A stretch of DNA of 64,000 nt from Streptosporangium sp. NBC_01495 (GTDB lineage Bacteria > Actinomycetota > Actinomycetes > Streptosporangiales > Streptosporangiaceae). Each line of letters begins with the position of its first letter. Position 1 is the first letter of the stretch. Below the pieces are notes generated by a model. That model was not told the origin of the DNA. It made no database searches and saw only the letters and a program-made list of their open reading frames with translations. A program made the translations under genes and the position numbers. Below, piece after piece: positions 24,144 through 34,199 of the stretch. The stretch lies in contig NZ_CP109430.1 in the NCBI RefSeq assembly GCF_036250735.1, positions 8,928,001-8,992,000 of the forward strand, written 5' to 3'.

Positions 24144-25541
24144 TCACCGCGAGAGTTCCCAGCGTGGTCCCTGGGGGGTGTCCTCGACGTGGATGCCCGC
24201 GTGGGAAAGCTGGTCACGGATGCCGTCGGCCGCCGAGAAGTCCTTGCGCGCCCGCGCCGCCTGCCGCTGCTCCAGCGCGACGGCGACCAGCGCGTCGACG
24301 GTCGCCCGCATGCCGGTCTCGCCGCCGGAGGAGCGCCACTGCTCCGAGCGCGGGTCGAGGCCGAGGACGTCGAGCATGTTCTGCGTCTCGGCGAGCAGCC
24401 TGGCGACCTGCTCCTTGTTGCCCTGGGCCAGCGCGACGTTGCCCTCGCGGACCACCTCGTGCACCACGGCGAGCGCCTGGGGGGTGCCCAGGTCGTCGTC
24501 GAGGGCGTCGGAGAACGCCTGGGGAAGCGGCGCGTGCGCGTCGACGTCGTGGATGACCTCGGCCGCACGGGTGACGAAGCCCTCGATGCGCTGGTAGGCC
24601 ACGGCGGCCTCGAACAGCGCCTCCTCCGAGTATTCGATCGCGGAGCGGTAGTGCGGGGCCGCCAGGTAGTAGCGGAGCTCGACCGGGCGGACCTTCTTGG
24701 TCACCTCGGGGACCAGCAGGGAGTTGCCGAGCGACTTGCTCATCTTCTCCGCGCCGATCTTGAGCATGCCGTTGTGCATCCAGTAGCGGGCGAAGCCGTC
24801 GCCCGCCGCCTGGGACTGGGTCAGCTCGTTCTCGTGGTGCGGGAAGATCAGGTCGACGCCGCCGCCGTGGATGTCGAAGGTGGCCCCGAGATACTTGGTC
24901 GCCATGGCGGAGCACTCCAGGTGCCAGCCGGGACGGCCCCGGCCCCACGGGGTCGGCCAGGTCGGCTCGCCGGGCTTCTCGCCCTTCCAGAGCGCGAAGT
25001 CGCGCGGGTCGCGCTTGCAGGAGTCGGTCTCGGTGTCGCCCGCGGCCCGCATGTTCTGGAGCTTCTGGTTGGACAGCGAGCCGTACCGGTCGGCGTAGGA
25101 CATGACGTCGAAGTAGACGTCGCCGCCGGAGGCGTAGGCGTGACCGGCGGCGATCAGCCGGTCCATCAGCTCGATCATCTCGGGCACGTGGCCGGTGGCC
25201 CGGGGCTCGACGGTCGGGGGCAGGCAGCCCAGCACCTCGTAGGCCCAGGTGAAGGCCCTCTGGTTGCGCTCGGCGACGGCGAACCACGGCACACTCTCGG
25301 CTGCGGCGACCCTAATGATCTTGTCGTCGATGTCGGTGACGTTGCGGCAGAAGGTCACCTCGTAGCCAGACCTGATCATCCAGCGGCGGAGCACGTCGAA
25401 GTTGACGCCCGAGCGGATGTGCCCGATGTGCGGGGGAGCCTGCACGGTGGCACCACACAGGTAGATCGAGGCCCGGCCGGGTTCGACCGGGACGAATTCG
25501 CGGACGGTGCGTACGCTGGTGTCGTATAGCTGCAGGCTCAC
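24144..25541 (-). CDS. cysS: Cysteinyl-tRNA synthetase
   Basis: Charges tRNA-Cys (465 aa). The Rossmann catalytic domain has the HIGH-like [10 protein letters not shown] near residue 37, Cys zinc ligands in YLCGATV and [14 protein letters not shown], and KMSKS in [10 protein letters not shown] near 268. A helical C-terminal domain follows. In actinobacteria the paralogue MshC makes mycothiol; the full length, operon with rlmB and normal KMSKS region favour CysS. Confidence 0.93.
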   Translation of the reverse strand: MSLQLYDTSVRTVREFVPVEPGRASIYLCGATVQAPPHIGHIRSGVNFDVLRRWMIRSGYEVTFCRNVTDIDDKIIRVAAAESVPWFAVAERNQRAFTWAYEVLGCLPPTVEPRATGHVPEMIELMDRLIAAGHAYASGGDVYFDVMSYADRYGSLSNQKLQNMRAAGDTETDSCKRDPRDFALWKGEKPGEPTWPTPWGRGRPGWHLECSAMATKYLGATFDIHGGGVDLIFPHHENELTQSQAAGDGFARYWMHNGMLKIGAEKMSKSLGNSLLVPEVTKKVRPVELRYYLAAPHYRSAIEYSEEALFEAAVAYQRIEGFVTRAAEVIHDVDAHAPLPQAFSDALDDDLGTPQALAVVHEVVREGNVALAQGNKEQVARLLAETQNMLDVLGLDPRSEQWRSSGGETGMRATVDALVAVALEQRQAARARKDFSAADGIRDQLSHAGIHVEDTPQGPRWELSR

Positions 25542-25644
25542 GAAGGCAAGGCTAATGCCTCACCTCGCCTCACAAACCGAGTTGCGGGACGTTGAAGACA
25601 CTCAGCAGAGTGTTTTATGACCATTAGCGGCGAATGTCGCCCAA

Positions 25645-26049
25645 CTAGTCCGACGAAACGACGCCGTGATAGACCACGCGGCCGGGGGCGATCCTGACGA
25701 TCATCCTCTCCACCTGGGGATTCTCCTCGACCCAGCCCTCCCCTCGGTATTTGTACGACATCTCCTGAATGAGCGCCCCGTCGGGATCGTCGGTCAGGGT
25801 GACCGTCCCCCGCACCTCGGCGTAGCGGTACGGGTCGGCGGGGTCGAACACCACGATGGTCGTACGCGGGTCTCGCGCGAAGTTGACACTCTTGCGCCTG
25901 CCCTTGACGGTCGAGAACACGATGTCGTCCCCGTCCGTCTTCGCCCAGACGACGCTCGCCTGCGGGCTCCCGTCGTCGTTGAGACTCGTCACGGTGGCGA
26001 AGTTCGCGGCGTCGAACATCTCGCGTACGGGATCGGACAGTTTTGCCAT
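25645..26049 (-). CDS. PPOX-class F420-dependent oxidoreductase
   Basis: A 134-residue split-barrel flavin/F420 protein: ATVTSLNDDGSPQASVVWAKTDG, GRRKSVNFARDPRTTIVVFDP and YAEVRGTVTLTDD. Probably binds F420 and acts on a small molecule or protects cofactors. It stands alone between cysS and the DUF2637-like gene. Not closely similar to the enzyme at 12386. Confidence 0.9.
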   Translation of the reverse strand: MAKLSDPVREMFDAANFATVTSLNDDGSPQASVVWAKTDGDDIVFSTVKGRRKSVNFARDPRTTIVVFDPADPYRYAEVRGTVTLTDDPDGALIQEMSYKYRGEGWVEENPQVERMIVRIAPGRVVYHGVVSSD

Positions 26050-26131
26050 CTCTTCGCCTCGATCGATCTCTGTCGCTCTCGGAAAACTTCCCCGATCATG
26101 CTAGATGCCGATTCTGTAGGCTCAAAGGGCC

Positions 26132-27712
26132 ATGGACGTCAAATCCCCCGGGGCGGCAGGCTCGATCTCCCGCCCGTCCCCGCCCCCGCCCCTGACCATC
26201 GCCGCCACCGAGCCGAGCCGGGTGGCCGTCGCCCTGCGCCGCGCCGGGATCGCCGTCACCGGAGTCGGCGTGGCCGCCCTCACCGCCGCGGCCTGCGTGC
26301 TCTCCTTCGAGGACCTGCGCGCCCTCGCCATCGCGGGCAGGGCGCCCGCCGGCCTCGCGTACCTCTACCCCGCCGCCTTCGACGCCCTGCTCGTCATCGC
26401 GATGATCGGCGTCCTGCTGCTGCGGGGCGGATGGTGGCCGGTACGGCTGCAGGCGGGCGTGGTCCTGACGCTGCTGTTCGCCGGCGCGGCCACCGCCGAG
26501 GTGTCCACCGCCATGCGGATGACGGTGGACGAGGGACGCGCGGCCGTCGTGGTCGCCGTCGCCCCCTGGGTGATGCTGGTCCTGGCCCTGTGGCTCTGGC
26601 TCCTGTTGATCAAACACGCCGCCGCCCGGAGGTCCGCGACCGACGCGGCCCTGTCCGGCCCGTCGTCCGAGCGCGACATCGTGCCGTTCCCCGAGGCGAG
26701 CCTGGCGGCCACGGAGCGTCCCGGTGCGCCCGACCCCGGAGAGCAGTGGCAGGGGCAGGCTCCGCCGGCCCACCCCGAACCCGCCCGTTCCGGTCACGGA
26801 GACCACTCGGGCCACCCGGGGCAGCTGGTGCACCACCCGGCGGCCGAGATCATGCTCGACCCGCATGCCGCGCCTCCCCTGGAGGCCGTCCCGCACCACG
26901 ACCTCCCGGTGGGCGAGCCGGTGATCGGTCCCACCGCGGCACCGGAGACGCCGGAGGTCAACGACATCCCGCAGGACCCGCCGCCCCCGCGGGGACCGGC
27001 CACTCCCCGGCCCGGCAAGCCGATGCGCTGGGGCGACCTGGTCAGACCCCGCCAGGGCGATCTGCTCGTCCACCCGCCCCGTCCCGCCGTACGGGCACCG
27101 CGTGAGGAGCCCGATCCGGAGAGCGGGAGCGGCGGGGGCAGGGTCAGCGAGCGGGTGGAGACCTGGGACAGCGACGCCGACCTTCCGCGGGAGCGGACGG
27201 CCGAGGCGGGCAAGGCGGGCAAGGCGGATGAGTCCGGTACGACCGGGGAGGGCCCGCGCACCACGGCCCGGCGCGGCACGGCCAGGAGCACCGCGAAGGC
27301 CAGGAACACGAGGGAGGCCGGGAGCGCGGCGGCGGGTGGAGGCGACGTGGACGAGGTGAGCGAGCGCGACGCCGACACCCAGCCGATCCTCGCCGTGAAG
27401 GACCGCCCGGCGAGTGCCCCGCCCGGGACCGCCAAGGAGAGGACCGCGAGGAAATCCACGGAGAGGGCCGCGAGGACGACCAAGGGGACGAACCCGGAGA
27501 CAACCGCGGAAACGGCCGTGGAGGCGCCTGTGGCGGCACGAGGGACGCGTACAGCGGGCAGGAAGGCCGGAGGGTCCCCCGACCCCGCGCACGGCGCCGA
27601 GGCCGCGGAGACCGGGGAGGAGGCCACGGCGCGGTCGTACGACGACGAGGACGGCACCGCGGCACCGCCCTCCGGGCGGATGCGCAGCACGCCCGTACCG
27701 CCGGGCGAGTGA
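26132..27712 (+). CDS. DUF2637-like membrane protein with long disordered tail
   Basis: A 526-residue protein. Residues 30-170 hold four membrane helices in the DUF2637 pattern (AGIAVTGVGVAALTAAACVLSFEDLRALA, LYPAAFDALLVIAMIGVLLL, VLTLLFAGAATAEVSTAM, VMLVLALWLWLLLI). The other 350 residues are charged and low in complexity, rich in Pro, Glu, Arg and Thr. DUF2637 proteins (SpdB-like) occur on actinomycete plasmids and chromosomes; function is not established. TAGGCT at 26117 could be a -10 box. The gene ends at a 39-bp repeat array. Confidence 0.75.
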   Translation: MDVKSPGAAGSISRPSPPPPLTIAATEPSRVAVALRRAGIAVTGVGVAALTAAACVLSFEDLRALAIAGRAPAGLAYLYPAAFDALLVIAMIGVLLLRGGWWPVRLQAGVVLTLLFAGAATAEVSTAMRMTVDEGRAAVVVAVAPWVMLVLALWLWLLLIKHAAARRSATDAALSGPSSERDIVPFPEASLAATERPGAPDPGEQWQGQAPPAHPEPARSGHGDHSGHPGQLVHHPAAEIMLDPHAAPPLEAVPHHDLPVGEPVIGPTAAPETPEVNDIPQDPPPPRGPATPRPGKPMRWGDLVRPRQGDLLVHPPRPAVRAPREEPDPESGSGGGRVSERVETWDSDADLPRERTAEAGKAGKADESGTTGEGPRTTARRGTARSTAKARNTREAGSAAAGGGDVDEVSERDADTQPILAVKDRPASAPPGTAKERTARKSTERAARTTKGTNPETTAETAVEAPVAARGTRTAGRKAGGSPDPAHGAEAAETGEEATARSYDDEDGTAAPPSGRMRSTPVPPGE

Positions 27713-27723
27713 GAGACGGTGGT

Positions 27724-27945
27724 GAGCCTGAGCCGGGAACCGGGCGTGTGAGGGGCGAAGGCGAGCGAAAGCCGGGAACCTGGCGGGTGAGAGAAGCGAG
27801 CGAGCGAAAGCCAGGAACCTGACGGGTGAGAGAAACGAGCGAGCGAAAGCCAGGAACCTGACGGGTGAGAGAAACGAGCGAGCGAAAGCCAGGAACCTGA
27901 CGGGTGAGAGAAACGAGCGAGCGGAGGCCCGAAACCGGGCGGTGC
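27724..27945. repeat. About five tandem copies of a 39-bp unit
   Basis: Downstream of the DUF2637-like gene a 39-bp unit containing GAGCGAAAGCCAGGAACCTG and ACGGGTGAGAGAAACGAGC repeats head to tail. The central copies are identical, the outer ones degenerate. Since 39 is divisible by three, all three minus-strand frames stay open as 13-residue peptide repeats; no ribosome site supports translation. Confidence 0.9.
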
Positions 27946-28155
27946 GCCACTTCTTCGGGGTGGCTCCACTCGCGGCGCCGGAATCGGTCCGGGTGCTACC
28001 GCCGTGTTCAGGTCCCGCCGCCCGGCTGCCCTCTCCGGTCTCCGGGCGACGGGGCCTGAACCTCACCTTTCTGGTGAAACCCGGGCGGGACCGAACGACG
28101 GTCTTTCGCCGGAACCGCCGTTCGCCACCCGGTGTTGGACCGGCCCGCAGCTATT

Positions 28156-28175
28156 CGCTCACACATGTGTGAGCG
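28156..28175. promoter_or_regulatory. Perfect 20-bp palindrome, possible operator
   Basis: CGCTCACACATGTGTGAGCG is a perfect palindrome with a CACATGTG core in otherwise unremarkable intergenic DNA. Symmetry and length suit a dimeric repressor site. No gene starts nearby in the forward direction. Confidence 0.5.
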
Positions 28176-28276
28176 GCGCCCCGCTGCGGACCGGCGATTT
28201 GCTCACCTCCGGGCCCGGGTACAGGAGTGGCCGGAAGCCGGTTCGGCGCGCTGCCAAACCGGCCCGGAACGGCCGA

Positions 28277-28312
28277 GACCCGCTCGGCATGCCAGATGGA
28301 ACCGAGCGGGTC
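28277..28312. terminator. Stem-loop followed by TTCTCCT
   Basis: GACCCGCTCGG pairs with CCGAGCGGGTC across a 14-base loop; the plus strand continues TTCTCCTG. It could end a plus-strand transcript from the DUF2637-like gene or a small RNA. Confidence 0.4.
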
Positions 28313-28422
28313 TTCTCCTGGAGCACGGTGACATCGTGCGCGTCACCGCGAGCACCTCCGGACCGGAGGGGGTCCAGTCGAGCCTTCGACGAGGTCACCG
28401 GGGTGGTTCACCCGGGTGCTCG

Positions 28423-28689
28423 CTAGACCCTGGAACGCTTGAGACCGGCGACCAGGCCGACACCGACGATGGCCAGGCCCACCTGCATGACGAGCTCGAT
28501 CCAGTCGATGCCGTCCGTGGTGGCGACGCCGAGGACCTGCGCGATGGCGGTACCGATAAGCGCGGCGACGATGCCGACGACGACGGTCAGGATCAGTCCG
28601 ATCGCCTGCTTACCGGGAAGCAGGAGACGGCCGAGGGCGCCGATGACCGCGCCGATGACGATTGCCCCAAGAATGGACGCGATAGTCAT
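28423..28689 (-). CDS. GlsB/YeaQ/YmgE-family membrane protein
   Basis: An 88-residue, three-helix membrane protein of the transglycosylase-associated family: AIVIGAVIGALGRLLLPGKQ, LILTVVVGIVAALIGTAIA and a C-terminal helix ending KRSRV. Family members are stress-induced; biochemical role unknown. ATG with GGGAGG 6 bases upstream. It lies 92 bp after a paralogue on the same strand. Confidence 0.9.
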   Translation of the reverse strand: MTIASILGAIVIGAVIGALGRLLLPGKQAIGLILTVVVGIVAALIGTAIAQVLGVATTDGIDWIELVMQVGLAIVGVGLVAGLKRSRV

Positions 28690-28781
28690 TTCAACCTCCC
28701 AGTGAGCGTGAGACCTTCACTCTCACAAGGAGGTGGCTACCCCCTAGGTCACGGATATTCCTACGGGCGGTAAAAAATCCG

Positions 28782-29048
28782 TCAGTGCGTCTTTCTCGCC
28801 TGCATCTGGACGACGAGGAGCACCCCCAGCACCGCGAGCGCCAGCTGGATGATGTGCTCCCACCAGTTGACCCCTCGCGGGTGGGTCAGACCGAGCGCTC
28901 CGGCGATGGCGGTGCCGATGAGCGCGGCGACGATGCCGACAATGAGCGTCAGGCCGATGCTGATGTTCTGGCGCCCCGGAAGGATGAGACGCGCCAGGGC
29001 ACCGATGATGGCGCCGATGATGATTGCGGAGACAATCGAGACGATCAT
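28782..29048 (-). CDS. GlsB/YeaQ/YmgE-family membrane protein, paralogue
   Basis: An 88-residue paralogue of the gene at 28423 with the same pattern: AIIIGAIIGALARLILPGRQ, LTLIVGIVAALIGTAIAGAL and a third helix, then a basic end QARKTH. ATG with GGGGGAG upstream. The pair looks like a tandem duplication that has diverged mainly in the third helix. Confidence 0.9.
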   Translation of the reverse strand: MIVSIVSAIIIGAIIGALARLILPGRQNISIGLTLIVGIVAALIGTAIAGALGLTHPRGVNWWEHIIQLALAVLGVLLVVQMQARKTH

Positions 29049-29114
29049 GTCCGGCTCCCCCTGTTACGAGACACGGTCACCAAGGGGTTACCCAGCGCAT
29101 TCACTGATCACGCT

Positions 29115-29155
29115 AAAAAGGGGTGGCCCGTACCGCGCCAGGAAACGGGCCACCG
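29115..29155 (-). terminator. Intrinsic terminator of the carD-ispF operon
   Basis: On the minus strand GGTGGCCCGT (29155 downward) pairs with ACGGGCCACC, followed by CCTTTTTAG. Stem plus T run gives a Rho-independent terminator 80 bp beyond the ispF stop codon. Confidence 0.8.
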
Positions 29156-29235
29156 CCTCGATAGGGATCGACGAGCATTCCGCGCCGCCCGCCGGAACGT
29201 TTTCCACGTTCCGTATAGAAGACGTCCGACACCCT

Positions 29236-29694
29236 CTACAGGTTCACCACGATCGCGGTCGCGACGGCGGCGACACCTTCGCCGCGGCCGGTGAGGCCCA
29301 GCCCGTCGGTCGTGGTGGCGCTGACGCTCACGGGAGCGCCCACGGCGGCACTGAGAACCTTCTCGGCCTCGACGCGCCGGGGGGCGAGCTTGGGGCGGTT
29401 ACCGATCACCTGGACGGCCACGTTGCCGATCTCGAAGCCCGCGGCGCGCACCTTGCGGGCGGTCTCCTCCAGCAGGGCGGCACCCGAGGCGCCGGCCCAC
29501 CGGGGGTCGGCCGTGCCGAACAGGCCGCCGAGGTCACCGAGACCCGCCGCGGACAGCAGCGCGTCACAGGCGGCGTGGGCCGCGGCGTCACCGTCGGAGT
29601 GACCGGCCAGACCGGTCTCGCCTGGCCAGTGCAGGCCCGCGAGGTGAAGCTCGCGACCAGAAGCGAACGGGTGGACGTCGACTCCGACGCCCAC
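29236..29694 (-). CDS. ispF: 2-C-methyl-D-erythritol 2,4-cyclodiphosphate synthase
   Basis: Cyclises CDP-methylerythritol phosphate in the MEP isoprenoid pathway (152 aa with this start). Zinc and substrate residues are visible: GVDVHPF at the N-terminus, [20 protein letters not shown] and DPRWAGASG, and the C-terminal [17 protein letters not shown]. The start is unsure: I use the GTG at 29694, 17 bp after the carD stop; relatives start a few residues earlier. The carD-ispF order (usually with ispD between) is typical; ispD is absent here. Confidence 0.88.
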   Translation of the reverse strand: MGVGVDVHPFASGRELHLAGLHWPGETGLAGHSDGDAAAHAACDALLSAAGLGDLGGLFGTADPRWAGASGAALLEETARKVRAAGFEIGNVAVQVIGNRPKLAPRRVEAEKVLSAAVGAPVSVSATTTDGLGLTGRGEGVAAVATAIVVNL

Positions 29695-29711
29695 CCGTGG
29701 AAATGTCTTGT

Positions 29712-30194
29712 TCAGGAGTTGAGAACCTCGTCCAGCAGGGCCTCGGCCTTGTCCTCGTTGGTCTTCTCCGCGAGCGCGAGCTCGCTGACGAGGATCTGCC
29801 TGGCCTTCGCCAGCATTCGCTTCTCTCCTGCGGAGAGTCCGCGCTCCCTGTCTCGCCGCCACAGGTCGCGAACGACCTCGGCAACCTTGTTGACGTCGCC
29901 GGACGCCAGCTTCTCAAGGTTCGCCTTGTAGCGTCGGGACCAGTTCGTGGGCTCTTCGGTGTGAGGCATTCGAAGCACGTCGAAAACGCGCTCAAGGCCC
30001 TCTTGTCCGACGACATCGCGAACACCCACGAGTTCTGCGTTGTCTGCCGGCACCTGGACGGTAAGGTCGCCCTTGTCGACCTTAAGAACCAGGTAGGTCC
30101 TTTCCTCACCCTTGATGGTTCGGGTCGTGATCGCCTCGATCCGAGCAGCCCCGTGGTGGGGGTAGACGACAGTGTCGCCGACCTGGAAAGTCAT
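29712..30194 (-). CDS. carD: CarD-family RNA-polymerase-binding regulator
   Basis: A 160-residue global regulator that binds the RNA polymerase beta lobe and stabilises open complexes, notably at rRNA promoters. The N-terminal Tudor-like domain reads [20 protein letters not shown]; the C-terminal helical domain ([31 protein letters not shown]) has the Trp of NWSRR that wedges into DNA. ATG with GGAAGG upstream. First gene of an operon with ispF. Confidence 0.95.
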   Translation of the reverse strand: MTFQVGDTVVYPHHGAARIEAITTRTIKGEERTYLVLKVDKGDLTVQVPADNAELVGVRDVVGQEGLERVFDVLRMPHTEEPTNWSRRYKANLEKLASGDVNKVAEVVRDLWRRDRERGLSAGEKRMLAKARQILVSELALAEKTNEDKAEALLDEVLNS

Positions 30195-30455
30195 GTGACA
30201 AGTACCCCTTCCGCTGTACTCAAGAGTACCACGTATCCACAGCCTCCCGGAACAGTGAAATCACCATAACTGCAGGTCAAAGCCGCATCTTATGGCTTGA
30301 CAAGTGCCCAAGTGTGTGAATCAGAGGGGCAAAAAGCACTTATGACCTGCGTTCCTCGCCTTCGGATGATGAGGCGGGTCGGCGGGAAACCCGGTAAACG
30401 TCGCCGATAGGGTTGCCCTTGCCCTATCTCACGCGTGACAAGGAGAACTCGCACC

Positions 30456-31040
30456 GTGACCCGCAACATCCGCCACCGGGCGATCGTCGCCGCGGCGTTC
30501 CTCGCAGCCGCTCCGGCCCTGGCCGGCTGCGGTGCCGGATCCGACGCGATCACCAACAAGCCCTACTCGCCGACCGAGGCCCTCACGGTCAAGGCGAAGG
30601 GCATCGACATCTCCCAGGCCTTCTTCCTGGGTCCCGACTCCGGCGCCACGCTGCCGACGGGGGCGACCACCCCGCTCTACCTGTCGCTGATCAACACCAA
30701 CGCGGGCTCCGACCAGCTCGTCGGTCTCGGCGTCGACCCCGCCCTCGGTACGGCGAAGGTGAGCGCGCCCGTGACGCTCCCCCAGAACCAGCGGGTGAGC
30801 GTCGGCAAGCCGACCCCCACCGTCCTGATCGAGGGGCTGAAGAAGCCGCTCAGGGGCGGCGAGGGCGTCAAGGTGCAGCTGCAGTTCGCCAACGCCGGGA
30901 TCGTGCAGCTCACGATCCCGGTGATCACCCGCAGCCGCGAGTTCACCGCCTATCCGCAGGCTCCCGGCGCCTCCGCGGCCCCCACGCCGTCGCCCACCCC
31001 CTCGGCCACCACCGGGGACGAGCACTCCGCCGGCCACTGA
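30456..31040 (+). CDS. Secreted lipoprotein, PCu(A)C copper-chaperone-like
   Basis: A 194-residue lipoprotein: basic start, hydrophobic stretch and lipobox LAGC, so lipid-anchored outside the cell. The body (LFLGPDSGATLPTGATTPLYLSLINTN and EGLKKPLRGGEGVKVQLQF) is a beta-sandwich resembling DUF461/PCu(A)C proteins, but the Met/His copper motif is not obvious, so metal binding is uncertain. GTG with AAGGAG 9 bases upstream; divergent from carD. Confidence 0.72.
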   Translation: MTRNIRHRAIVAAAFLAAAPALAGCGAGSDAITNKPYSPTEALTVKAKGIDISQAFFLGPDSGATLPTGATTPLYLSLINTNAGSDQLVGLGVDPALGTAKVSAPVTLPQNQRVSVGKPTPTVLIEGLKKPLRGGEGVKVQLQFANAGIVQLTIPVITRSREFTAYPQAPGASAAPTPSPTPSATTGDEHSAGH

Positions 31041-31078
31041 GGCCACCGCCCCGGACCCGGTGACGGCCTCCGGACACG

Positions 31079-31120
31079 CCGAGGGGCCGTACGGCGCGGG
31101 CACGCCGTACGGCCCCTCGG
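31079..31120. terminator. Strong 18-bp stem-loop after the lipoprotein gene
   Basis: CCGAGGGGCCGTACGGCG pairs perfectly with CGCCGTACGGCCCCTCGG around a 6-base loop, 39 bp after the stop codon. No T tract. The following 150 bp hold two degenerate copies of a roughly 53-bp repeat beginning AGGCGGGCGTCGTCG. Confidence 0.7.
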
Positions 31121-31284
31121 ATCGTCCGAAGGCGAGCGATCCCCGAAGGCGGGCGATCCCCGGAGGCGGGCGTCGTCGGAGAGAGGACGTCGCCCCGGAG
31201 GTGAGTGATCACCTGGAGGCGGGCGTCGTCGAAGTGGACGTCGCCCCTGGGAGCGGGCGATCGCCTGGAGACGGGCGGGGAGGC

Positions 31285-31970
<686 letters not shown>

Positions 31971-31974
<4 letters not shown>

Positions 31975-33164
31975 TGCGCGGCCTCCAGGGGGATCGTGGT
32001 TGTGACTGGTTCCGTGACCGCCATGCCGCCGAAGGCGGGCAGGCGGAGGGTGAATGTGGAACCGGAACCTTCCTTGCTCCACACCGTGACCGCCCCGTTG
32101 TGGGAGGCGGCCACGTGCTTGACGATGGCCAGGCCGAGGCCCGTGCCACCGGTCGCCCGCGAGCGGGCGGCGTCGACGCGGAAGAACCGCTCGAAGATCC
32201 GCTCCTGTGCGCTCTCAGGGATGCCGATCCCCTGGTCGCTCACGCTGATCTCGACGGATTCGGTGTTGGGACCCGCCGCGCGTGCGCTGACCACGACCCG
32301 GGTGTGCTCGGGGCTGTAGGCGACCGCGTTGTCGATGAGGTTGCGCAGGGCGGTGACGAGGAGCTCGTCGTCGCCCCATATCCGCAGGCCCTCGACCCCG
32401 CCGGCGACGAGGGTGATGTCCTTGGCCGCCGCGGTGGTGTTGCAGCGGTCGATGGCCTCGTGAACCGCCTCGTCGATCAGGACCGGGCCCGGGGTGGGAA
32501 TGGGCTCGGCGCCCTGGATGCGGGAGAGGGTGATGAGGTCCTGGACGAGATAGGTGAGCCGGGCCGCCTCGTGCTGCATGCGCCCGGCGAAGCGGGTGAC
32601 CGCCTCGGGGTCGTCGGCGGCGTCCTGGATGGTCTCGGCCAGCAGCGACAGCGCGCCCACCGGCGTCTTGAGCTCGTGGCTCACGTTGGCCACGAAGTCA
32701 CGGCGCACCGCCTCGACGCGGCGGTGCTCGGTCTGGTCCTCGGCGAGGACGAGCACCTGGCCGTAGGAGCCGAGCGGGGCGACCCGCACCGCGAAGTTGG
32801 TCGACTCCTGGCCGAACTTGTGGCCGGCCACCTCGATCTCGCTCTCGCGGATCTCGCCGTCCCTGCGCACCTTCCTGGCCAGCGCGAGCAACTCGGCTGC
32901 CATCAGGTGATCTCCCTTGACCAGGCCGAAGGCGCGTGCCGCCGAGCTGGCCCGCAGCACGCGATCCTCCTTGTCGAGCACGACCGCCGAGGACGGCAGC
33001 ACGGCCAGCACCGACGCGACCCCCTGCGGCAGTGCGCCCGGCTCGACGCCGTCCACCGGTGTCATCGCTCTCCGCTGTCCCTGGTTCTGGCGGACGACCA
33101 TCACGGCCAGCGCTCCCACGACGAAACCGGCCAGTGCGGCCAGGCTCGCCATCAGCTCACTCAC
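31971..33164 (-). CDS. senX3: Sensor histidine kinase SenX3/PhoR
   Basis: A 397-residue kinase: one N-terminal membrane helix (ASLAALAGFVVGALAVMVV), a PAS-like domain (about 50-150), the His box FVANVSHELKTPVGALSLL near residue 160, and an HATPase domain with NLIDNAVAYSPEHT, SDQGIGIPESAQERIFERFFRVD and GTGLGLAIVKH. It senses phosphate supply through the Pst/PhoU system in this family. GTG with GGGAGG upstream; divergent from phoU. Confidence 0.92.
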
Positions 33165-33258
33165 GTGGTCCTCCCGTAGGCTTCACGTCCTCGATGGTAG
33201 GTGGGGGTTTTCACGTTGGGGACGGCCAAGGGCGCATGACCAAGGCCTTTCCCATAAA

Positions 33259-33291
33259 GTTCACTTTACGGTCGAGGTTCGTTCACCGTTA
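33259..33291 (+). promoter_or_regulatory. PHO box: three contiguous 11-bp direct repeats
   Basis: GTTCACTTTAC, GGTCGAGGTTC and GTTCACCGTTA stand head to tail between senX3 and phoU. Eleven-bp units beginning GTTCAC are the actinobacterial PhoP/RegX3 recognition unit. The outer units fit well and the middle one weakly. The site sits 20 bp before the phoU ATG. TACGGT at 33298-33303 could be the -10 box. Confidence 0.8.
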
Positions 33292-33310
33292 CCGCCCTAC
33301 GGTGAGACTC

Positions 33311-33970
33311 ATGCGCGACGCCTATCACGAAGAACTCGACGCCCTCACCGAGCGGCTGGTCGAGATGACCCGACTCGTGAGGTCGGCGATATCGCGGGCC
33401 ACCACCGCCCTCCTTGACGCCGACCTCCACCTCGCCGAGAGCGTCATCTCCCAGGACGAGGAGGTCAACCGGATCTTCGCGGAGATCGAGGCCACGATCT
33501 TCGACCTGATGGCCAGGCAGCAGCCCGTGGCCGTGGACCTCCGGATGATCATCGCGGCGCTGCGGATGGGCACCGACCTGGAGCGCATGGGCGACCTCGC
33601 CGAGCACGTGGCCAAGATCGCCAGGCTGCGCCACCCCGACTCCGCGATCCCGCCGGAGGTCCGCTCCACCATCCTGGAGATGGGCCAGATCGCCGAGCGC
33701 CTCATCACCAAGACCGGCAGCTGCATCGCCTCGCGCGACGTGGAGTCGGCCCTGGAGCTGGAGTCCGACGACGACGCCATGGACAAGCTGCACCGGAAGC
33801 TGTTCAAGATCCTGATGGTCCCCGACTGGAAGTACGGCGTCGAGCCGGCCATCGACGTGACGCTGATCGGCCGCTACTACGAGCGCTACGCCGACCACGC
33901 CGTGCGCGTCGCGCACGACGTGGTCTACCTGGTGACGGGCTCCCGGCCCCAGGACGCTTCCTCGCTCTGA
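33311..33970 (+). CDS. phoU: Phosphate-specific transport regulator PhoU
   Basis: A 219-residue all-helical protein made of two three-helix repeats with metal-binding E/DxxxD motifs (MGTDLERMGDLAEHVAKIA and RYYERYADHAVRVAHDV). It links the Pst phosphate transporter to SenX3. The open frame starts far upstream but MRDAYHEELDALTERLV is the family start, with GGTGAG just before it. Divergent from senX3 across a PHO box; followed by a strong terminator. Confidence 0.93.
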   Translation: MRDAYHEELDALTERLVEMTRLVRSAISRATTALLDADLHLAESVISQDEEVNRIFAEIEATIFDLMARQQPVAVDLRMIIAALRMGTDLERMGDLAEHVAKIARLRHPDSAIPPEVRSTILEMGQIAERLITKTGSCIASRDVESALELESDDDAMDKLHRKLFKILMVPDWKYGVEPAIDVTLIGRYYERYADHAVRVAHDVVYLVTGSRPQDASSL

Positions 33971-34015
33971 CCCTCACGAAGATCCTCACGAACATCTCCA
34001 CGAACATCTCCACGG

Positions 34016-34060
34016 AAAGAGGGAGGGCCCGCCGCATCCGGCGGGCCCTCCCTCTTTTCT
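34016..34060 (+). terminator. Intrinsic terminator of phoU
   Basis: A perfect 19-bp stem (AAAGAGGGAGGGCCCGCCG and its complement) with loop CATC, followed by CTTTTCTC, 46 bp after the phoU stop. It is preceded by a short tandem of CACGAACATCTC. Confidence 0.93.
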
Positions 34061-34199
34061 CGTACGTTCTGAGATGTCCGGGCTACCGGATTCGTCCGCA
34101 GTGCTCCGATGTTCACGCCGGAGGTGAAGCGAATCCTCTCGCATGGCGGGACAGGCGCCGATTCGCCGCCACGGCGGATTGGTGCCTGGTACCTTGCTC

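Larger units (their letters stand above)
27713..28422. other. 710-bp non-coding region between DUF2637-like and GlsB-type genes
   Basis: It holds the 39-bp array, then a 20-bp perfect palindrome and a stem-loop listed separately. Open frames across it have no ribosome sites or motifs. The rest is ordinary GC-rich spacer. Confidence 0.5.

Noticed and set aside
24144-25541. MshC (mycothiol cysteine ligase) instead of CysS
   Set aside because: Full-length synthetase with rlmB next door and a C-terminal tRNA-binding region; MshC is shorter and located elsewhere in actinobacteria.
27144-27969. Minus-strand frames with 13-residue repeats such as SLARFSHPSGSWL
   Set aside because: Products of the 39-bp array and antisense of the DUF2637-like gene; no start signals, three frames equally open.
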